Of a DNA stretch of 7,725 bases, positions 1 through 6,502 are shown one piece after another; within the stretch, counting starts at the first letter, position 1, and every line of letters starts with the position of its first letter. Origin of the DNA: Janthinobacterium lividum (lineage in GTDB: Bacteria; Pseudomonadota; Gammaproteobacteria; Steroidobacterales; Steroidobacteraceae); NCBI GenBank assembly GCA_943327025.2, contig CALPVO020000098.1:1-7725 (forward strand), read 5' to 3'. A model generated the notes under the pieces. That model worked only from the letters and a program-made list of their open reading frames with translations. It did not search any database and had not been told where the DNA came from. Position numbers and translations under genes: made by a program.

Positions 1-183
1 GCCTCGTTTGGTGAGCACAATGCCCAGAGCCCGGCTGGCGATCTCCGCGTCGTCGAAGAACAATTCGTAGAAATCGCCCATGCGGTAGAAGAGCAGCACA
101 CTGGGGTGCTGCGCTTTCAGGCGCAGATATTGCTGCATTACCGGGGTATGGCCGCTCAGGTCGGGGCCAGTTGGCGTCGTCAT
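1..183 (-). CDS. mutS: DNA mismatch repair protein MutS, N-terminal fragment
   Basis: This is the first 61 codons of MutS, the ATPase that recognises mismatches and small loops and recruits MutL. The gene starts at an ATG at 183 and runs leftward off the window. The translation opens [20 protein letters not shown] and continues into the highly conserved N-terminal mismatch-binding domain I. The Phe-x-Glu mismatch-reading motif lies in GDFYELF, with F38 and E40 corresponding to Phe36 and Glu38 of E. coli MutS. Only a weak Shine-Dalgarno-like GGTGA is visible about 10 bases before the ATG. The gene diverges from the amine oxidase gene across a 122-base gap. MutS next to pncC-recA is a recurrent gammaproteobacterial arrangement, but here a four-gene block separates them. 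The identification is very secure despite the truncation. Confidence 0.96.
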   Translation of the reverse strand, partial: MTTPTGPDLSGHTPVMQQYLRLKAQHPSVLLFYRMGDFYELFFDDAEIASRALGIVLTKRG

Positions 184-224
184 CGGGTTCTGATCACCGG
201 GGTGTGGGCGGTCCTACTCGACAG

Positions 225-234
225 CAGTTTAACC
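225..234 (-). promoter_or_regulatory. putative mutS -10 region (GGTTAAACTG)
   Basis: Reading toward mutS, the sequence GGTTAAACTG lies about 42 bases upstream of the ATG. Its core TAAACT matches the sigma-70 -10 consensus TATAAT at four of six positions. Nearly the same string occurs upstream of pncC (GGCTAAACTG) and recA (GGCTACACTA), which is the main reason for calling it. No convincing -35 element stands out at the usual spacing. Confidence 0.35.
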
Positions 235-268
235 CGCCAAGGCCTGCACCCTCTCTGCCTGACGGGTT

Positions 269-274
269 TATGAT
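269..274 (+). promoter_or_regulatory. putative -10 element (TATGAT) of the amine oxidase gene
   Basis: TATGAT matches the sigma-70 -10 consensus at five of six positions and sits about 30 bases before the ATG at 306, which would give a short leader of roughly 25 bases. No good -35 box is visible 16 to 18 bases upstream, so the call is tentative. It lies within the 122-base divergent region between mutS and the amine oxidase gene. Confidence 0.3.
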
Positions 275-305
275 GGCTCTACGGTTCATCTTCGGGAGGC
301 GCTCC

Positions 306-1715
306 ATGCTCACTCGCCGTCAGTGGTTGCTGGGTTCCAGTGCCGCGCTGGTCGCTGCTGCGGCGCCAAGGCTCGCTTGGGGGCGTACTGAGGCGGATGT
401 CATCGTCATCGGCGCGGGTCTTTCTGGTTTGAATGCAGCGCTCATCCTTGAGCGCGAGGGCCTGAAGGTCACGGTGCTGGAAGCGCAGCAGCGCATCGGT
501 GGCCGTCTCTGGACGTTGGACGAACTGCCGGGCCGGCCTGAGGCGGGTGGGCAGACCATCGGCGCTAGTTACGGGCGCGTGCGTTCCATGGCCGCACGGT
601 TGGGCGTGGGGCTGGTCTATGAGCCCATTGTCACCGGCGTGTCCGACCGCCGCGGCGCGCTTTATCGCATCAATGGCCAGACCGTTCGCCAGCAGGATTG
701 GGCCGGCGCCAACGCCAACCTGACGGAAGGCGATGAGCGCGCCGTGGGCCCGGCGGCGCTCGGCAGTTTTTACGACGGCAAGATGGAGCGCCTCGCGGAC
801 CGCGAAGCCTGGATGGACCCGGGCGTCATTCAACGCCTCGATGGCTCTCTGGCCGAAGGGCTGACCCGCGCCGGGGCCAGCGCCGAAGCGCGTCGCCTCA
901 TTTCCGCCAATCTCAACGGTAACGGTATCCACTCATTCTCGGCGCTGCAGGCGGCGCGGGCGTCCATCATTCTCCGCTCCGGCCCTGGCGCCACGGCGTC
1001 CGTGGCAGGTGGCAACCAGCGCCTCCCCGAAGCGATGGCGGCCAGTCTGCGGGGTGCAGTGCGCCTAGGCGAGGCCGTGGCGGGTATCAGCGAAGAACCC
1101 GGCTTGGTACGTGTGCGGCTCGCTTCGGGGCGCACCCTGCAGGCGCCGCAGGTCATTTGCACCTTGCCCTTCGCGGCGTTGCGGCAGTTGCCGGTTGAGG
1201 GTGCTTTTGGTCCTGCGCTAGCGACGGATATTGCGGCGCTAGGGTATACACGAGTCAGCTTCGTGTTCCTGAAGGCGAAAACAGCGTTCTGGCAACACGA
1301 TGGGCTGCCTGACACGTTATGGAGTGACGATCCGCTGCTGGGTCGGGTGTTCATAGCCAGCCAGGACCCGCCTGTGCTGAAGACTTGGCTCTACGGCCCG
1401 TTTGCCGATCATTTGGACCGTCTGTCGGAAGCGCAGGCTGGAGCAGAGACAGTCCGGCGCCTTGAGGCGGCACGGCCATCAGCGCTTGGCCAGTTGTCGG
1501 TCGCGCGTGTCTTCAGTTGGTGCAAGGTGCCTTGGGCTCGCGGCATCTACCACCACATGATGCCTGGGCAAGGAGCCAGCCATGCGGCGGCGGTGAACAT
1601 CGCCGGTCAGCGCCTGCACTTTGCCGGTGAGCACATGGCTCGCGTGCATTCGGGGATGGAAGGGGCCATGGAGGCAGGAGAGAGGGTGGCGTACCGCGTG
1701 TTGCGGTTGCGCTAG
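306..1715 (+). CDS. Tat-exported FAD-dependent amine oxidase family protein
   Basis: A 469-residue flavoprotein of the flavin monoamine oxidase superfamily, whose members oxidise amines or amino acids using FAD. The N-terminus has a twin-arginine signal: TRRQWLLG at 3-10, a hydrophobic stretch, and a likely cleavage site near LAWG (23-26). Export of a folded, FAD-loaded protein is therefore likely. The dinucleotide-binding motif GAGLSG is at 36-41, ending in E59 that would bind the ribose, followed by RIGGR at 63-67. The C-terminal FAD motif runs from FAGEH (439-443) to GMEGAMEAGERVA (450-462). I chose the ATG at 306 because GGGAGG precedes it by six bases and it places the Tat signal at the N-terminus; a TTG at 171 would overlap the start of mutS. 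By my hand alignment, the lysine and one aromatic-cage residue typical of monoamine oxidases are not conserved, so the substrate is unknown. The gene is probably cotranscribed with the 81-residue protein downstream (54-base gap). Confidence 0.88.
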   Translation: MLTRRQWLLGSSAALVAAAAPRLAWGRTEADVIVIGAGLSGLNAALILEREGLKVTVLEAQQRIGGRLWTLDELPGRPEAGGQTIGASYGRVRSMAARLGVGLVYEPIVTGVSDRRGALYRINGQTVRQQDWAGANANLTEGDERAVGPAALGSFYDGKMERLADREAWMDPGVIQRLDGSLAEGLTRAGASAEARRLISANLNGNGIHSFSALQAARASIILRSGPGATASVAGGNQRLPEAMAASLRGAVRLGEAVAGISEEPGLVRVRLASGRTLQAPQVICTLPFAALRQLPVEGAFGPALATDIAALGYTRVSFVFLKAKTAFWQHDGLPDTLWSDDPLLGRVFIASQDPPVLKTWLYGPFADHLDRLSEAQAGAETVRRLEAARPSALGQLSVARVFSWCKVPWARGIYHHMMPGQGASHAAAVNIAGQRLHFAGEHMARVHSGMEGAMEAGERVAYRVLRLR

Positions 1716-1769
1716 GGTGTTCGTTACCGAAGATTGCGCCGTCCAAGGCGCCCTGCCAGGAGTGTTGCG

Positions 1770-2015
1770 ATGAATGGACCGTTGCCAGACCCCCGTTCGC
1801 CCGAGTTTCGCGACGACATGGAACGCTTGGGCGGTGTCATCCACGACCTCGGCAATTGGCTGGGTGTGGTCGTGGGACAACTCGAGTTGCTTGGTATTCG
1901 TCAGGATTTGTCGTTGCCCACCCGACATGGCGTGGAGCGCGCGCTCGACGCCAGCTTGCAGGTCTCGAAGCACCTGCAGGAAGTTCAGCAAGCAGTACGA
2001 AATTACCGGGCCTAG
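1770..2015 (+). CDS. 81-residue protein resembling a stand-alone histidine-kinase dimerisation/phosphoacceptor (DHp) domain
   Basis: A short cytoplasmic protein with no signal peptide or membrane segment. Residues 20-41 read LGGVIHDLGNWLGVVVGQLE followed by LL, closely matching the H-box of HisKA domains in kinases of the type GG-x-A-HD-x-NN-LL. The candidate phosphoacceptor is H25, with acidic D26 and N29 at the +1 and +4 positions used in kinase and phosphatase chemistry. A second predicted helix at about 55-78 (ERALDASLQVSKHLQEVQQA) would complete a DHp helical hairpin. There is no ATPase domain and no room for one. The ATG at 1770 has AGGAG seven bases upstream; an in-frame TTG at 1734 has no such site. 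A 5-bp hairpin (1736-1751) lies in the gap after the amine oxidase gene. The stop overlaps the stop of the opposing hybrid kinase gene. A phosphotransfer or kinase-dimer partner role is inference; it could also be a degenerate remnant of a kinase. Confidence 0.72.
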   Translation: MNGPLPDPRSPEFRDDMERLGGVIHDLGNWLGVVVGQLELLGIRQDLSLPTRHGVERALDASLQVSKHLQEVQQAVRNYRA

Positions 2016-4366
2016 CTGCCGGCGTTTTGCGCGGTCCGCAGCAAGTTGCGCAAGTCGATGAGTCGCACGGGCTTGGTGAGGTAGCCGTCCATGCCCGCCG
2101 CGCGTGCCTGCAACTGGTCGCTGGGGGCAGAGTTCGCGGTTAGCGCGACCACTTGCACATGCCTGCCTTGCCCTTCAGTGGCTTCCCATTCGCGCAGTCG
2201 TCGTGTCGCCTCGTGCCCATCCATGTCCGGCATGCGTACGTCCATCAGTACCAGATCGAAGCCTTCCGGGTTGCTGGTGTAGCTGTCTAGTGCTTCCTGA
2301 CCACCGGACGCCGGTGTCACGACTGCGCCGAGATGTGCCAGCAGGGAGCCCGATACTTGTCTGCCGGCGGCGTTGTCGTCCACCAGCAGGACGCGGCACG
2401 GTTTGGTCGCTTCAGTTGCCCCCCGAACCACGGGTGGCAGCACCACTGCTTCGGTTCGTTCTAGGGGAATCGTGAAGCTGAAGGTGCTGCCCACGCCCTG
2501 AACGGAGTCCACTTCGACATGGCCACCCATCAGGTCCACTAGGCTCTTCACGATGCCGAGCCCCAAGCCCACACCGCCATTGACACTGCCTTGGCTGTCC
2601 GGACCTTGCGCGAACAGGTCGAAGGCGCGCTGTCGGAAGGCAGGCGCCAGCCCCGGGCCGGAGTCCGTTACCGAGAATTTCAGGCGTGCCCGTCCGTCAT
2701 CCTCGCCGACGAGACGGACCGTGAGGGTAATGGCGCCGCGCTGCGTGAACTTGATGGCGTTGCCCACGAGGTTGCCGATGATTTGCCGCAGGCGGCTTTC
2801 GTCGGCGAGATAGGCAGGGTGCAGGCCCGCATCGGCATGGCACTCGACCCCTAGACCCTTGCGGCTGGCGTCCTGCAGGTGCAATTCGCGCAGACTCTGC
2901 AGCATGCCGCGGATATCAGTGGGCGCAACATTCAGGCGCAGACGTCCTGCCTGCAATGTGCTGACGGTCAAGGCGTCATCAGCGATGGCTTTCAACGACA
3001 CCACGGCCCCATGCAGCACGGCGGCCTGTGCCTGCTGGTCAGCCGGCAATGGCGCAGCGGCGAGCAATTCCGTCATGCCGAGAACCCCGTGCAGGGGATT
3101 GCGCAGTTCATGGGTCAGGGTGGCCATGAACTCGGATTTTTGGCGGTCGGCTTCGCGTGCGGCGTCGCGGGCGTGTTCCGCCTCCTCGCGCGCCTTGCGG
3201 GCCTGCAATAGGGTATCGATAGCGTCTTTGAGACTGCGGATTTCGGGACTGCCGGGCCCAGGCGGCAGTGCGGTGACTGTGGTGGCACCCTGAGCCAAAG
3301 CCTCCAGTTGTCTGGATAGTTGTCGTAGCGGCCGCAGCAATTGCGCGTTCAGTACGGCCAGCAGCACCATCGCCAAGCCCAAGCCGATGACTAAGCTGGT
3401 CAATGCGAAGTAGCGCGTTGTTCGCCGGAAAGCTGCAGAGGCTTCGCGTGGCGAACTCATGCGCAGCACCAGTTCGTGGGTATCGTCGAGATGCCCGATG
3501 AGGGTTTGGATCTCCAGCGCTTCGGACGTCCGACCGATAATCTGTGGCCTACCGGGCGGCACTGTTCCGCGTGGCACTACTACCAGTTGGCGGTAGCCCG
3601 CGAGTTGCTGGTTGGTGGTGGCGTTGACCACCACCTCAAGATCGCGCGCCGCTACCCACCAACCATTGATAGTGCCTGGCTGTTCGCGTGACAAGACGGG
3701 TGCCAAGGCCCACAGCCACAGGCGTCCACCCGCCAGGGCGTAACCGGAGCCCGGGCGGTTATCCGTCAGATGACCTGCCAAATCGGTCGCGTTGAATAGG
3801 GCATCGAAAGCGGCTTGCGACAGTGGCAGTGCCGGCTTGGGTGGCAGGCCAGGCTTGAGGTCCGCCAAACTGTGGGCGGGGTCGCGCCGATAGCCCAGCA
3901 CGAGCCGATGGTCTGGCCCGAGAAAAGCATCGACATCGAGCATGAGGCGGTCGAGTCTGGCGCCCGACTCCGCGTCCTCCCGTGCCGCCTTGGTGATGCG
4001 CTGGTCCAGATAGCCGATGCTCAACGACCAAGGTGCGTAGTCAGTGACCGTCTTGGTGAGGCGCGATTTGGCAGCGACTACGGTCTGTGCGAGCACTGCC
4101 GCTTTTTCGCGCGCGGCGGCTTCTTCATCGGACTGCAGGTGCTGGCCATAGAATCCGTAGGCAAAGCCCAATTGCAGCACGAGCACGGTAACGAATGTGC
4201 TCAGCAACAGCGCTGATACCAACCACTGGACTGGCCATAGGCCGGGGCTCAACCAGAGTGGGCGCCCGGAAACCGAGCGCAAGCGAGCCTCCGAAAGCGC
4301 TGGCGCTTCCGGAGGCACAGCGGGGGTGGCGGTATCAGCGGCCCGTGGGGCCGAGGTGTTCGCCAA
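2012..4366 (-). CDS. membrane hybrid histidine kinase (CHASE4-like sensor, HAMP, HisKA, HATPase, receiver)
   Basis: A sensor kinase that autophosphorylates a histidine and passes the phosphate to its own receiver. Numbering is for the 784-residue form starting at TTG 4366. A transmembrane helix at about 47-69 is followed by an extracytoplasmic region of about 240 residues with CHASE4-like features (DYAPW motif) and a second helix at about 319-341. HAMP (340-388) and a charged helical linker follow. HisKA carries H419 in THELRNPL. HATPase has N532/N536, DSGPG (568-572) and GVGLGLG (598-604). The receiver has D663/D664, phosphoacceptor D709, T743 and K765, so all catalytic positions look intact. 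There is no Hpt or DNA-binding domain. The start is uncertain: GTG 4408 (no ribosome site), TTG 4366 (GGAG seven bases before, overlapping the peptidase gene by 32 bases), GTG 4318 (none), or TTG 4282 (GGAGG five bases before, inside a hairpin). It probably shares a transcript with the upstream S9 peptidase gene. Confidence 0.93.
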   Translation of the reverse strand: MANTSAPRAADTATPAVPPEAPALSEARLRSVSGRPLWLSPGLWPVQWLVSALLLSTFVTVLVLQLGFAYGFYGQHLQSDEEAAAREKAAVLAQTVVAAKSRLTKTVTDYAPWSLSIGYLDQRITKAAREDAESGARLDRLMLDVDAFLGPDHRLVLGYRRDPAHSLADLKPGLPPKPALPLSQAAFDALFNATDLAGHLTDNRPGSGYALAGGRLWLWALAPVLSREQPGTINGWWVAARDLEVVVNATTNQQLAGYRQLVVVPRGTVPPGRPQIIGRTSEALEIQTLIGHLDDTHELVLRMSSPREASAAFRRTTRYFALTSLVIGLGLAMVLLAVLNAQLLRPLRQLSRQLEALAQGATTVTALPPGPGSPEIRSLKDAIDTLLQARKAREEAEHARDAAREADRQKSEFMATLTHELRNPLHGVLGMTELLAAAPLPADQQAQAAVLHGAVVSLKAIADDALTVSTLQAGRLRLNVAPTDIRGMLQSLRELHLQDASRKGLGVECHADAGLHPAYLADESRLRQIIGNLVGNAIKFTQRGAITLTVRLVGEDDGRARLKFSVTDSGPGLAPAFRQRAFDLFAQGPDSQGSVNGGVGLGLGIVKSLVDLMGGHVEVDSVQGVGSTFSFTIPLERTEAVVLPPVVRGATEATKPCRVLLVDDNAAGRQVSGSLLAHLGAVVTPASGGQEALDSYTSNPEGFDLVLMDVRMPDMDGHEATRRLREWEATEGQGRHVQVVALTANSAPSDQLQARAAGMDGYLTKPVRLIDLRNLLRTAQNAGS
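4287..4316 (-). other. 14-bp hairpin at the peptidase-kinase junction
   Basis: Arms at 4287-4300 and 4303-4316 are inverted copies separated by two bases. In DNA, 13 of 14 positions pair; in RNA transcribed in the direction of the kinase gene the remaining pair is G-U, so the stem is unbroken. A realistic loop would open the innermost pair. No U-run follows, so it is not a typical intrinsic terminator. The downstream arm contains GGAGG (4292-4288), which would be the ribosome site for the TTG at 4282. Its base is about 19 bases past the peptidase stop codon. It is either an intercistronic regulatory structure or a coincidence inside the kinase coding region, depending on the true kinase start. 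Confidence 0.6.
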
Positions 4367-6338
4367 GGAAGCGCTCCAATTCCTGCAACATTCGCGTGCG
4401 CGTCTCACTGCGTGACAGCCAATGGTCCTCGCCGTCTAATCGCACCAGCTCGTACGCCTTGCCCTGCTTCTGCAAGGCCTTCGCCATAATCTCGGATTGC
4501 TCGAACGGCACGATGGTGTCGTCTTTGCCATGCATCAGCATGACCGCGGCATTGGCCTTTTCGACGTGCCGCGCCGGTGAAATGGCATCGACTGCGGCGC
4601 TGCCCGGGTCACCGATATGTTGCCGCCAGTACTTCACGGCGGGCGACTGGGGGCCGCCATTGCCGGCGACCCATTCAATCATTTGGGTCAGGTCGGCAAC
4701 GCCGGCAACGCTCACCGCGCAGCGATAGAGTTCGGGGGTGAGCGTGGCACCGGCGAGGGCGGCATAGCCGCCGTAGCTGGCGCCGACGATGCAGACCCGC
4801 GTCGGGTCCGCGATGCCCTGGTCGACCAGATACTTCACGCCGTCTGAGACATCGTCTTGCATGCGCCGGCCCCACTGGCGATAACCGGCTTTCCGATGTT
4901 CCTCGCCGAAGCCGGTAGAGCCACGGAACTGCGGTTGCAGTACGGCATACCCGCGTGTAGCCACGAACTGCGACCACCAGTCGAAGCTGATGCTGTCGCG
5001 GGCTTCCGGTCCGCCATGCGGCAGCATGACCACCGGGAGGTTTTTCGCTTCGATACCGGGTGGGAGGGTTAGGTAGGCCGGCACCGTGTAGCCGTCGCGG
5101 GTGCGATAGGACACCAGCTTGGCAGGTCCCAGTTGGCTCTTCGCCAACGTCGGATATTCCTGCCCGACGATCTCGGCGCGGTTGGTCTGGAAGTCCACCA
5201 AGAAATACGCACCAGGATTGGTACGGCTTTGTGCGAAGGCTACGGCATAGCGTCCGTCGCGCGAGTAGCCGCTGACGTTGACGCGACGGCCAGGCAGGGC
5301 TGCTGCCACGGAGGCTTGCCGCGCCTCGGCGTCGGCATCCAGCCAGTGGATACGCTGTTCGAGGCCGCCAATGCTAACCGCCAACAAGCGGCCGTCGTAG
5401 CGGTCGGTCGTGGCGCCTTCCACGTCGTGGTCAGGGTCCTGGAAGAGCAACTGCGGGCCGCTGCCATCGATGGGGATGGTCCAAAGCTTCTTGCGGTCAC
5501 TGCCCAGAGCGCTGATGACCAGCACGGACTTGCCATCGGCACCTAGGCCAACGGGGTTGAAGTCGCGCCCGGTTGCCTCGTGGAATTGGACCCAGTCATC
5601 GCCCTTGCGGTAGCGCAGGGTGGTGGTGCCTTCCTTGGCCATTTCGCGGAACTGCGAATCGATACGAATTTGGGCCCGGCCTTCCGTGTCGAACAGCCAG
5701 CCGCCGGTGTAACGGCCGCCTTTCTCGAGCGGCCGGAAAGCGCCCGTCTTGGTGTTCACCGCGAGGATGTAGGCGGTGGCGCTGCCCGGAATCATGCCTG
5801 CAGCATCTGGCAGGTCTGTCAGCCGGGCGGTCATCAGAATTTCCCCCGGTCCGCCGCCCTTGCGGGAGGCGACCCTGGCCGAAGAGGGCACCACCCGATT
5901 GTTCTCGCGCGCCTCCATGAGAACGCGCGAGCTGCCATCTTCGGCGTTGATAGCGAAAGTGGCGCCGAGTTCAGACTTGGAGTCCGGGTCGCCCTGCGCC
6001 GCATAGGTGATACTAAAGTTGGCCAGCAAGGTGGTGTCGTCGACAAAACCCATGCTGCGCAACTTCATGTTCTGGTCAAACGCGATGCGATGGCGCGGCT
6101 TGCGGGCGACGAGGTCGAGGATGGTGATGGAAACCTGCTTCCCGACATAGGCCGAGGCGAGCAGCTTGCCGTCCAGCGATAGCGTTACGTTGTCGATAGC
6201 GGGCACGGTACCGAAGGCCACTGCCGGCAGGGCGGCGGCCGTTGCGGTGGTGTCGGCACTGCTCGGGGCTTGTGCCAGCGCGCTGGCCGGCAGTGCCAGC
6301 AGCAGGGAGAGGAGGGCAATGGGCAATCGGTTGGCCAT
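4335..6338 (-). CDS. secreted S9 family (prolyl oligopeptidase-type) serine peptidase
   Basis: A 667-residue serine hydrolase likely to cleave peptides in the periplasm or outside the cell. The signal peptide MANRLPIALLSLLLALPASA ends in a good ALA cleavage site at 20-22. Residues of about 40-400 have short beta-strand-like repeats, consistent with the substrate-gating propeller of S9 enzymes. The C-terminal alpha/beta hydrolase domain has HGGP (441-444), the nucleophile S521 in GASYGG, D607 in HGKDDTIVP and H639 in EDHW, so the triad is complete. Length and layout suit the acylaminoacyl-peptidase / dipeptidyl-peptidase branch of S9, but the sequence does not fix the specificity. The ATG at 6338 was chosen because it begins the signal peptide and has GAGA just upstream; an ATG at 6413 would add 25 residues ahead of the signal. 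The hybrid kinase gene lies immediately downstream, overlapping or nearly touching. Confidence 0.93.
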   Translation of the reverse strand: MANRLPIALLSLLLALPASALAQAPSSADTTATAAALPAVAFGTVPAIDNVTLSLDGKLLASAYVGKQVSITILDLVARKPRHRIAFDQNMKLRSMGFVDDTTLLANFSITYAAQGDPDSKSELGATFAINAEDGSSRVLMEARENNRVVPSSARVASRKGGGPGEILMTARLTDLPDAAGMIPGSATAYILAVNTKTGAFRPLEKGGRYTGGWLFDTEGRAQIRIDSQFREMAKEGTTTLRYRKGDDWVQFHEATGRDFNPVGLGADGKSVLVISALGSDRKKLWTIPIDGSGPQLLFQDPDHDVEGATTDRYDGRLLAVSIGGLEQRIHWLDADAEARQASVAAALPGRRVNVSGYSRDGRYAVAFAQSRTNPGAYFLVDFQTNRAEIVGQEYPTLAKSQLGPAKLVSYRTRDGYTVPAYLTLPPGIEAKNLPVVMLPHGGPEARDSISFDWWSQFVATRGYAVLQPQFRGSTGFGEEHRKAGYRQWGRRMQDDVSDGVKYLVDQGIADPTRVCIVGASYGGYAALAGATLTPELYRCAVSVAGVADLTQMIEWVAGNGGPQSPAVKYWRQHIGDPGSAAVDAISPARHVEKANAAVMLMHGKDDTIVPFEQSEIMAKALQKQGKAYELVRLDGEDHWLSRSETRTRMLQELERFLGEHLGPTGR

Positions 6339-6377
6339 GGGTTTCTCGCTGATAGGGGACGCGAATCTATTCCCTGA

Positions 6378-6406
6378 AATGTACGCAGGATAGGCGTCGA
6401 TGACCA
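6378..6406 (-). promoter_or_regulatory. possible sigma-70 promoter of the S9 peptidase-kinase unit
   Basis: Reading leftward, TGGTCA (6406-6401) and TACATT (6383-6378) are separated by 17 bases and each match the consensus at four of six positions. They lie 40 to 68 bases upstream of the peptidase ATG. This is the best pair I could find in the 164-base divergent region shared with pncC, but weak matches of this kind are common by chance. Confidence 0.25.
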
Positions 6407-6449
6407 GTAGCATGTTTGCCTGCCAGCGGTGGCCGGCGCCGCGGGGGGG

Positions 6450-6473
6450 TTAGCGGGGCCTGGCCCCGGCTAA
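6450..6473 (+). other. GC-rich interrupted dyad upstream of pncC
   Basis: TTAGC-GGGG (6450-6458) and CCCC-G-GCTAA (6464-6473) form an inverted repeat around a five-base centre, with one unpaired base on the right side. A run of seven G precedes it. It is in the gap between the divergent peptidase and pncC genes, and its right arm overlaps the putative pncC -10 region. No gene upstream reads toward it and no T-run follows, so a terminator is unlikely; an operator or leader hairpin is possible. Confidence 0.35.
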
Positions 6474-6477
6474 ACTG
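6468..6477 (+). promoter_or_regulatory. putative pncC -10 region (GGCTAAACTG)
   Basis: GGCTAAACTG lies 25 bases before the pncC ATG, and its core TAAACT matches the -10 consensus at four of six positions. Nine of ten bases equal the string upstream of mutS. The spacing leaves room for a transcription start about 20 bases before the start codon. No clear -35 box is seen in the G-rich sequence upstream. Confidence 0.35.
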
Positions 6478-6502
6478 GTCGGGAAGCAATTGAGGGTGTG
6501 CG

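Noticed and set aside
171..305. N-terminal extension of the amine oxidase from a TTG at 171
   Set aside because: It overlaps the mutS start, lacks a clear ribosome site, and would bury the Tat signal 45 residues in; the ATG at 306 has GGGAGG at ideal spacing.
279..932. 217-residue open frame on the - strand
   Set aside because: It is antisense to the clear FAD-binding half of the amine oxidase, with no recognisable domain and a composition typical of GC-rich shadow frames.
830..1354. 174-residue open frame on the - strand
   Set aside because: It is antisense to the amine oxidase and Arg/Ala/Ser/Pro-rich with no motif; judged a shadow frame.
1734..1769. TTG start at 1734 for the mini-protein
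   Set aside because: The added residues are Arg/Pro-rich with no ribosome site, while the ATG at 1770 has AGGAG seven bases upstream.
1479..1991. 170-residue open frame on the - strand
   Set aside because: It lies antisense to the end of the oxidase and to most of the mini-protein, and has no domain; the mini-protein has the ribosome site and the H-box.
4287..4316. Intrinsic terminator between the peptidase and kinase genes
   Set aside because: The stem is strong but no T-run follows in either direction, and the kinase gene needs read-through or its own promoter, none of which is evident.
4195..4728. 177-residue + strand open frame across the peptidase-kinase junction
   Set aside because: It is antisense to the catalytic domain of the S9 peptidase and the kinase N-terminus, with no motif or ribosome site.
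5580..6182. 200-residue + strand open frame
   Set aside because: It is antisense to the N-terminal propeller part of the S9 peptidase and has no family features.
6339..6413. 25-residue upstream extension of the S9 peptidase from an ATG at 6413
   Set aside because: It would place the signal peptide internally; the ATG at 6338 starts directly with a classic signal sequence.
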